Part shown: positions 1 to 9,500 of the stretch, in pieces
Layout: every line of letters starts with the position of its first letter
Position numbering within the stretch: position 1 is the first letter of the stretch
DNA from: a virus
Virus record (IMG/VR): IMGVR_UViG_3300025652_000484
Location: 1-25,508 of that record
Strand: one strand, 5' to 3'
Length of the DNA stretch: 25,508 bases
Made by a program: the position numbers and the translations under genes
Notes under the pieces: generated by a model
The model's database searches: none
What the model saw: the letters and a program-made list of their open reading frames with translations, nothing else
What the model was told of the DNA's origin: nothing

Positions 1-389
1 TTTGATGGATCATCTACTCTTCTCCAGTCTTCTTTTTCAAACCAGTCTCTGAGTGTAGCTCCTTTTTTACGAGCGCCTTTAACATTTGTTTTAGACGATC
101 TTTTATATTTACCTTTTGCGCCAGCGGATTTTTTAGAGTTTACTAGCTTTTCTCTTTGTTCTTTACTCATACTTCTTATTTTAGAAGCTGGTAAGCAAGT
201 TTTAGTTGTACCACCACCTTTTTGTTTATTAAGTGGAGATCTTTTTTCTTCTGCATGTGCTAAACCGACTTTATTACCGTCACCTCTACCAGATACAGCA
301 GCAGTTCTATTGCGCATTTTATTCCACGGCTTTGAGTGCATTACAGTTGCAGCACAATGCATCATTGGTGTTTTTTGTTTATAAGCCAT
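1..389 (-). CDS. Small basic marine-phage-type protein, 3' end outside window
   Basis: I translated this by hand from the minus strand. It opens with ATG at 389-387 (MAYKQKTPMMHCAATVMHSK) and stays open to the window edge, so the C-terminus is missing; about 129 residues are visible. The visible part is rich in Lys, Arg, Gly and Ser, with no hydrophobic segment. Its last part reads ATLRDWFEKEDWRRVDDPSK; short basic proteins with this kind of W-F...W-x-x-V-D ending occur in marine phages, and their function is unknown to me. The start codon shares one base with the stop of the upstream small gene (TAATG), which implies translational coupling. The composition would suit nucleic acid or virion binding, but that is inference only. 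An antisense reading frame over 233-454 has no supporting features. Confidence 0.8.
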   Translation of the reverse strand, partial: MAYKQKTPMMHCAATVMHSKPWNKMRNRTAAVSGRGDGNKVGLAHAEEKRSPLNKQKGGGTTKTCLPASKIRSMSKEQREKLVNSKKSAGAKGKYKRSSKTNVKGARKKGATLRDWFEKEDWRRVDDPS

Positions 390-541
390 TATTTCTTTTT
401 ACCTCCAAAGTTACTAGGTCCACCAGCTTTAGTACATCTTACGCCCCAACCTGAAGCGTAAGCACTAGGCCAAACCTTAAATTTTCTTTTTGCAGCAGCT
501 TTACAAGCTGAGCTTATTTTACCATATAAAGGACTACTCAT
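389..541 (-). CDS. 50-aa cysteine-containing basic protein with KVWPSAYASG motif
   Basis: I translated this from the minus strand: ATG at 541-539, TAA at 391-389, 50 residues. It has two cysteines (C13, C36) and a core reading RKFKVWPSAYASGWGVRC followed by T-K-A-G-G. Tiny proteins built on the pattern K-x-K-V-W-P-S-A-Y-A-S-G...V-x-C-x-K recur in marine phages and some giant viruses. I recognise the pattern but know of no established function. The start overlaps the end of the 3201-aa gene by 8 bases (ATGAGTAG), and its own stop overlaps the next start by one base. The two small genes are therefore probably translated by re-initiation after the giant protein, and may share its virion or early-infection role. 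The spaced cysteines could bind a metal, but two alone are not diagnostic. Confidence 0.85.
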   Translation of the reverse strand: MSSPLYGKISSACKAAAKRKFKVWPSAYASGWGVRCTKAGGPSNFGGKKK

Positions 542-3500
542 CTTTTTTCTTTTTTTGTAATTCAATTATTTTTTTAACTCTAGCGTCTTCATAACGCAAT
601 GCTTTAATTTGTTTTTTATCAAGACCTAAATCAAGAAGCATCTGTGTTTGCTCAGCGGTATTAGTATCGCGTTTCATAACATCAATCTCTTGCTTTTTAC
701 GCTCTGCTTCTGTAGGCTCAACTGGTTTATCCCAACCGCCATAGTATGGTAAACCAACATCGTAAGAAGACCAACCTAATGCCATTGAAACTTTTTGCCA
801 CATTTGTGATTGCTCACTCATTATGCCTCTTATGTTATTTGCTTTTTTAATAACACGATCAATAGGTATATTTGTTATAGCTGTTATAATTTGCGCGCCT
901 GCTAAATAAGCTGGGTTATCAAGACTAAAACCTTTTTGTTTTATTTCTTTCATGTTCCAGCTAAAACTTTTTAACCCACCTACAATTTTTCTATATTTAG
1001 AACTAATAGCTGGTGAAAAACTAAGAGCCTCTATAGCTGCTTTTTCATACTCAGGTCTATTCTTACCAGACTCTTCATATATCTTCATTATAGTATTCTT
1101 AGCAGCAACCATAGCCGCACCTGCAATACCTAAACCTTTTAATTGAGAGTCAATCATACCATTTGCGACTCTAGCTATTTTCTTGTCATCTTGTTTTTTC
1201 TTAGCTGCTTCATCTTCATCATCATCACCAAAACCTATAGCAAATAAAGCCTGCTGTAAAGCATTAAATATTAAGTTTTGCATAACCCCATAATAAGCTA
1301 TTCTTGACACATGTACTTTAGCATCACCGCGACCAGCTATTAAATCTTGCAAAGCGCGTTTTTGTATTCTTACATACTGCATTGGTGTATTAGCCCAGTT
1401 AAGTATAACACGACCAGCAGCGGAAGCTTGTTGCATACTAATTTTATCAGGTGAACTAGACTGCTGACTTTCTTCTGCTATTTGTCTAAAGTCTTGAAAC
1501 GCTTTTTCTGTAGCCAACTCTTTGCTCATACCTTCTTTAATATACTTATTAAGTCTATTTCTATAGAAAGTAGCACCACCAGAAGCTATTGCAAAACTAT
1601 CCGCATATCTAGTAAGTACAAAACCTTTACTTAATAAAAATGCTATAGCGGATTTAACTTTGTTTTTAGAATCTTTTACAGCATCTGCTATTTCAGATTC
1701 ACTTACGTTTATTTTAAGACCGTTTCTACGTTGTGTTAAATAGTCAGAGTTCATAAGCGTCATGAAATCTCCCCAAAATTGTTTTTGGTTTGCAAACGCT
1801 TTACCTGCGGCTATAATATTATTATCACCCCAATTTATAAAGTTTACAGCAGAAATTGTTTGAAGTAGTGCAGATCTAGTATTCAAGAACATTACAGCAC
1901 CAACAGAGTTGTTAACCCAGTCAAGTACAGCACTTGTCTGATCATTGTAACCAAGTCTGTTTGTACCAGCTTTCATTCTAGTCAATGTGTTTTCTAAAGC
2001 TTTGCGCCAGCGGGTACCATAAGCCGCTTCCATTTTGTTTAAGTTTTCAGGTGAAAATATAATATCTACATTTTCTAGCCACTCCTGTTGATATTCTTTA
2101 CGATTAACTTTATTAATACCACCAATAATATCTATAGTTAAATTACCACCTAACCAATTTTTATCAGGCTTGGGGTATGGTTGACCTTTTTGTATACCCA
2201 TTAATCCATCAGCAAACTTTTTTAAATCAGGGTTGCTTTCTATAAACTTATTAAGCTGTGTAGCGTCTCTTTTAGATAAACCAGGTATTGACATACCTTG
2301 CTGAGTCCACATATAAACTCTAAGCGCATGCTGAAAGTTAAATTTACCAACACCTGTTTCTGTTTCTAGTGTTTTAGGTAAACCAGGAAACTGACTTTTC
2401 AAAGCCATAAAATCATTAGCCGCCGCTATTTTAGCTTGAGTTATAGCATCTTCAGCTCTGTTGTAAGTATCCATTAAGTTTGTTTTTAAGAACTCATACT
2501 GAGCCTCACCTTTTTTACCTTTCCCTAGTAAACTATATAACAAACCTTTAAAGTCTTCAGCTGATGAAGCCATTGTAAGCCAATCAAATCTACCTTTATT
2601 CTCGCCTACTGTTCTGGCTTTAGCACTAGAAAACTTTTTAAAAGACTCAATACCTGAAGAGTCTTCGATCATGTTGTTGACTATATTATCAAAAGTTCTT
2701 CGCTTACTTGCTTTGGCTTGTTGAACCTTAGACTTAACATCTATTTGACCTAATACTTCTTTGACAGCTTTAACATTTTTAATAGCATCATCTGCAAAGT
2801 AAAAATCATTATAACCTTGAGCAGCTTTATCGGCTACCCACATAGCCTTAGCCTGCGCCGTGCCATCAGCTAAACCTGTTATGTTTTTTAAAGGTATATC
2901 AATACCTAAAGCCTTCATAAATTCTCTTATAGGACCAGCAGCTTCTTGAGGTCTTGCTGTAAGTATAAATAAATCTTCCGTGCCTCTTGCGTCTGCTATT
3001 TTTTTAGCTACATCAAACAAGGGTCCTTTTTGCCCTTCAACAACTTTACTAAATTCTGTAAAGTCAAATGTAGCGCCTATAGCTTCTAGGTCTGCCGCTT
3101 GTTGAGCAAACTCTGTAGCGTTAATTTTTATAGTCTTACCTGGAATAGATTGAAGCACTTGTCTTTGCTGATCTGCATTTAAGCTTTTAAACGTCTGCTT
3201 GTAGCTAGGTAGATTTTTAAACTCATCTTTAAACATGCGTCTTGCAACTACATCTACCATTTCATTTTTAGCATCTAAGAAAGGCATGTTAACTATAACC
3301 ATACTCTTAGATCTAGCTAGCGTATCATCAAAATCAAATATTCTAATCTTCTTAATAGGTGGCGCTGTTCTTCTACCCATTGACAAGGCATTATCTAAAG
3401 TACCTTGCTGACTTATTTGTTGCTGTGTAGATAATTTACGCTTACTTGCTAAAGCGTTAGGTAGAGAACTATTGTTTTGTTTTTCTACAGCAGGTAAACC

Positions 3501-6500
3501 TTTTTTAGTAGCGTTGTTTATGACAGTTCCATCAGCCATTACATTAAATCTACTTAGCGCAGACTTACCTTTTCCAAACATAATAGTTGCAGGATTTATA
3601 CCACCTCCGTTTCTAATTACGTTTAAATTAAAGTATCTACCCCATACACTGTCAGTCTCTTGCCAAAAATCAGGCATTTGTTCTCTGTAATCAAAAGACT
3701 CTTTATTAGCTTTTTTACCTTTTAATTTTTTGTCATCAACTTCTAATAAAGGTCCTTGTACGTAATTATCTTTTATGGTTTTAAACTTAGCATCAATATC
3801 ACCTTCAACAGCGGACATAAATAAATATTTACCAACTAAAGTAGCAGGCATAGTATGTTCTATAGTTACTTTAGATGACCCTCCAATATCAGAATCTCTA
3901 TAGCCTTCCTGATAAAACCTCATTGGAGCAGCGTTTCTTAAGAAGTGAGAAGTTCCAGCTGAGCTAGAAGAAAGCATGGCACCAACAAAAGCAACACCTT
4001 GAAAGTCAATATTATTATTTGCATCTCTCATTACTTCATCTTGAAGCAATTTAAAAAACTTTTTTAATTCGTTTATTTTAGCATCTTGACTTTTTACAAA
4101 AGCCGGATTGTCTAATTGAGTTTCTAAGTTGTTCTTATTAGTAAAAACATCTGTTTTAGTAAACAAATTGCTAAACTCTGAGCTTCCTTTTTTAGGGAAT
4201 AATTCATCAGCTTGCTTTCTTGCTTCAGCGTTTGTTAAACCCTCGGCTTTTAATCTATTATATTCTGTGTCTATAGAATCTGCTATCCACTGTCTAGCTT
4301 CAATTGTACTTCTAAAAGGTAAATTACCTGCATATCCTCTAGGTATACCTGTTGTTGGAGATATAACCGCGCCTTCAATTTCACCAAAAACATTATCACT
4401 TGGGTCTTCCTGCAAGCTTTTTAGTAATCGTAAAGTTTCTTTTACTTTTCCACCGTATTTTTTAGTAGTATCTTTTAAAAGATTTTCACTTCTAAAAGCC
4501 AATGAAATCCATAATTCTCTTGGAACTCGCTTAGTAATACCGCTACTTATAGCGTAATCTAAAAACCTTTTTACACCCTCAGGCGTTTTCATGTCAAAAG
4601 GCTTGGCATCTACCTCAACATCTTTTCCGTCTTTATCTTTTACTATTACTTTTTCTCCTTTTACTAGTTGACTTATTACTTTGCCATAGTCGTAATTAAA
4701 ACGATTGAAACCTAAAGCGTCAGTGCCACTTATAGCTGCTTGAAAAACATTTTCTGCTTTTCTTTTCTTAGCCAGCGCATTAGATTTACCAGCACCAGTA
4801 TCTGCTTTAGCTTGGTCTGTAGTAAGCTTAGATCTACCTACGGTGTTTATAAGATTGTCTACATACATCTTAGATAGTCCAGTAAGTAATGATCCAAACT
4901 CGGTTCTAGCCGTTCCTTTAATAGGCACGCTTAGTTGTCCTTTAGTAATGCCAAGACTTTTCTGTAAACTCTCTATAGTTTGTTTTGTTATTCTACCTCT
5001 ATACTCTGGCTTTAATTCATATACCTGGGTTTGACTAGTACTACCTAAGCTTCTACCGCTTTTGTTTGATATACCTTCTATAGCCCTTGTAACTGGTTGA
5101 TAGAATTTTTTTAATACTGTAGGGTTTATAGCTATAGATCTACCTCTAACGTCTTTAGAAACATCTATTTTTTTACCTTGTCTATCTATTACTGTTTGAC
5201 CTGTAGCAACATTGTAAGGAGGCATAGCTTTAATAAAGCTTCTAACATCTTCAACGTTTTTAAAAATATTTTGAAGCTTGCTAGCTTCAGAAGAACTAGG
5301 TTGACCCTTAACATCAGCGTACTTTAAACTAACATTACCTCTTACTTTTTTGCCAGGCATGCCAAACAATGCTTGTGAAACTTTGTCAAAGTATTTAGAA
5401 GCTAGTTTTTTGAATGTTAATCTTTCTTTGTCAGTTACTTTAACTATGCTTTCTACATCTTTAAGCTTACTACCTTCTGTAACAGGTCCAAACTCTCTTG
5501 GATCTACTTGAGTAGTAGCTACTTCTTTTTCTGGTTTAGGTTTAGGATCTGATCCTTCGTCTACTATTTGTTTAGTAGAAGAATCAATATCAACTAAATT
5601 AAATTTATTAGGATCAAGTCCTGCAGCTGTGTATATTTCTTTTTTTCTTTGAGCAAGTCTTCCTAAGAAAGTACTGACTTCACCTTTTTCTTTAGAGTAT
5701 TCTTCTGCTAATGATGTTTTCCTGTTAGGAGGTATTTTTGCATAAACTAAATCAACCATACCAGGTGTCATCATGTCTGCTACAGCCTGCAACACGTCTT
5801 CAGACGTTACACCACTCTGTGTGGTTATATCTGGATTAAAATTTAATAATGATAATATTAAGCCAGAGTTTTCTTCCACAAGTGTGTTTGCAGCACTAAC
5901 GTCTCCTTCAAGAATCTTCTGCATTAGCTCTTTGTTTCTTATAGCTTGCTCAGGAGTTGTATCAACAGATCCTATATTTTGATCTAAACGTTTTTTAGCG
6001 GCTGCTGTTAAAGGCTGTTGTTCTACTCTATTAGCCTCTTGCTCTGTTAATATTTCTTGAGCAGCATCAACTTCTGCAACACCTGTTTCAGCTGCGGCTA
6101 TTGCCGCGGCGTCTGTAACTAAAGCTCCTTCTGCACCTTGCTCAGCTACATCTAATTGAGCTTGTGTTAATCCTTCACCCTTAGCTATTGTTTTATTGTA
6201 GTCTCTTAAAAAAGCAAAGACATCAGATCCTTTATCAAATCTTATTTTTAAAGGTTGTTTAGCTCTACCAAGTAATTTTTGTATAAATTCTTTTATTTTG
6301 GCAAGTGCTGTATTTAAATTACCTTTTACTTTTATATCACCATTGGTTAAAGCCTCACTAACTAGTGGGATAACTTCCTCCCATGTGTTTGCAGCGCTAT
6401 AGTTCTCATCGCTTAAGTATTCATTGAATTGAGATTCAAACTTTGGACTTATAGTAATATCAGGATTACTTATAATTTCCTGCATTAAAGATTTACCAAA

Positions 6501-9500
6501 TGCTATAGCTGCGTCAGGGTTATTTTTAAATGTTTGCTTAAGAAAAGGGTGTAATATTTCATGTTGATCTGTCGTAAACACATTGTCTTGAGCAGCGGCT
6601 CTATCGTTTATCAACACTACAGTACTTCCATCTACTAAATCTACAGCTTGACCATAATCTGTAGCTGCTGCAGGTTTAGCTCCTTCTGCTATTAACTCTT
6701 CAACTCTGTTATTAATAGCTTCTTGAGTTTGAAAGTTCTCATACTTGTAGCCTAGTTGCTCTGCTACCTTTGTAGCCGCTTGTCTAGCTTTAGAACTTGT
6801 TAGGGTTTTTATATTTTTTTCCTGCTTAACTAGTGACTGTATTTTAGCTTTAGTTATGTTTAGATCTATAATTTCGTTTGCAGCTAAATCTTTGTCATCT
6901 ATTCTTTTTACTTCTGCTTCTAAGCGATTTTTTGTAGCCATTAAATCTAGCAGTTGTGTTCTTATTTCAGGCGTAGCATTGCTAGGCATTTTAAGTCTAG
7001 TATTATAAGTTGTGCTAAGAGCATCCATGTCAGCTTCAAAATCTGATCTGCTATACTCTGGATTTTTTCCGTTATCAAATCTTTTAGTAAGCTCTTGTTT
7101 AGCCATTGTAAACCAATTATTAACAGCCTCACTTGACTTGCTAAAACTACCAAAGTCAAAATTGACAGCTAATTTTCTAGCTGTATTTCTTATTTCAACA
7201 GATGTTTGAGTACCAACAGCGGCAGCGCCTGGCATAAGTAAAGCAACATTACCACCAATAGTTCCAGCCTCCCACATTTCTTTAAAGTTCATTTTGTTTA
7301 CACCTAATGAAAAACTTCTTTGAGCTTGATCAATTCCAGTTTGGCTTAACTCTGTAGCGAATTCACTTAAATAACTTTCTCCAAAAGAAAGTCCAGATTT
7401 TATAAACTTTTTACCTATCTGTTTCCACTCACCTTTAATTAAAGAAAATACTCCGTCTGTACCAAGCCCTAGCGCTTTGGCTGTAGCTTTGAAACTTTTG
7501 TTTAATCCAAATCTTTCAGTTAAACCCATCAAAACACCAGCAGCTGCCGCTTCTGCTTTAGCATCGTATTTGCCACTTTCTAAAGCATTAATTAAAAAAT
7601 CTCTTCTTTCCTGCTCGGGTATTTTCTCTAAGTTAATACCTTTTCTTTTAGCCTCTGCTTCAGCCCCTTCTAAGAAAGTAGAATACCATTGAGCTCCATA
7701 AAAATCTAACATCATAAAACCTGTACCTAAAGTACTAATGGTTGTCGCAACAGCTGGAGCTACCCCGGGTATCATAGAAGCACCCGTGCCTGCTAAAGCG
7801 GCAATCATATACGGTGCCGATTCCATTAAATGGCCAGTTGTTCTTGTTAGCCATAAATCATCTTCATCTACTTCGTTGTATAACATTAACTCATCTCCAA
7901 TGGCGTCAAGATCGTCAAGTTGTATTATTACATCTTGTTTGTTTTTTTCAATTTCATCAGCATAATAATCTAAAAGTTCTTTGACGTTCATAGATTTATT
8001 GGTACCCCAAAGATTTTTCCAAAAACTACTTTCAACAAATCTATCTTCTAAACCTATTTTACCGCTTTCAATTCCTTTTTCAAGTGCTTGTTTCTTTTTC
8101 TTATAACTAGCGGTGTCACCTACAGCTAGCGACAGCTGTATGCCATTAAAATTTTCTTGAACTCTTTTAAAGCCTTTAGCTAAAAACTCAACATTTGCAA
8201 CCATTTTTCCTGCCTGACCATACTTTCTAAGTTCGTCCATTGCTTTAAAAAAAGGATCGTTTTCTCTACCTTGTTGTTTTAAAATATCTATTTGACCAGA
8301 AGAAGCAACTACAGACAACTCAGCAAATCTTTCTTTAAATTCATCGCTACTGTAAAGTTTATCTTCGATTAAAAATTTAGAATATTTTTCAAGCTCTGCT
8401 GTTGCTCTATTGTAGTCGTCTTGATCTTCTAAATTGTATTTTTTAGCTAATTCTTTTCTTTTTTCTTCTAATAAAGGTCTTGCTGCGATTTTTAATTCAT
8501 ATAGTTTTGCTTTTATAAAAGGATCTTTTTTTACAGTTTGCTCAAAAACTCTATCAAATATAATTTTTTCTGTCTGCATTTCACCTGATCCTGCTCCTAC
8601 TATTATATCAGGTGTATTTTCTCTAGCGGTTTTTAATTTGTTTTGAAACTCAGCTATAGCCTCTGGAGTAGCAGTAAGTTGAGGAGTTAGCACCTGTCCA
8701 GCTGGACCATAAAGTCCTAGACTAAGCTCATCACTAGTATTTTTTGTAGGAGTTTTTTTGCCTTTTGGTGCGTATTTAGAATTAAGATCTAATAATTCTT
8801 TATATAAATCACTATTAAGTATTTTTTCAAGCTCTTTCTCTCTTTTTTTAACACCCTCAAGGTCTTTACTACTCGGTATTGGCGCTACAAATCCTCCTCC
8901 TGGAATTATACTTTTATTCTGAAGAGCTTGCATGCCAAAAGGAAGACTGTTTATTTTTTTCTGAATCTCATTTTTTATTTCATACATACGCATGATGTCA
9001 GCTCTTGATTCTTCAGGATATAAAGCATTAACAGCTTTTTCAACACTTGGTTTTATTTCATCAAAATTTACAACGTTTAGAGCTTGAGTTTCTAGCTGCG
9101 AAAGAAGATCTTCATCATAAGGCAAACCTCTTAATTTATTTTGCTGAGCCTCTCTAATGGCTTTTTGTTTTTCTGGACTTAATTTATTTCTATATGAAGC
9201 CGTTTGTTCTTCTAAGTTTAATTTAACATCAGTATTATCAAATATCCATTTGTTAACTTTACCTTCTACGTCTTTAATAAAATAATTATAGTCAACAGAT
9301 ACATTTTCTTCTGTTGCTAATTGTATTGTATTTTTTTGATCTTTTAATGCTTGATTGTATGCTTCTACATCTGCTTTTAATCTTTCAGATTTAATTCTAT
9401 TTGCTTTTAATATAGCTTCTAATTGCTGCTGAAGCTCACCACCTAAATGACCTAGTTTATTTACAACAGATAAACCTAGTATTCTTTTTTCATCATCACT

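Noticed and set aside
4129-4557. 142-codon plus-strand open frame inside the giant gene
   Set aside because: It is antisense to a strongly supported gene; its Leu/Ser/Phe-rich translation is what the complement of a Lys/Glu-rich AT-rich gene gives. Other plus-strand open frames in the window were left out for the same reason.
6962-7159. 65-codon minus-strand frame overlapping the giant gene in another frame
   Set aside because: It is fully inside the giant gene, has no recognisable motif, and is a chance frame.
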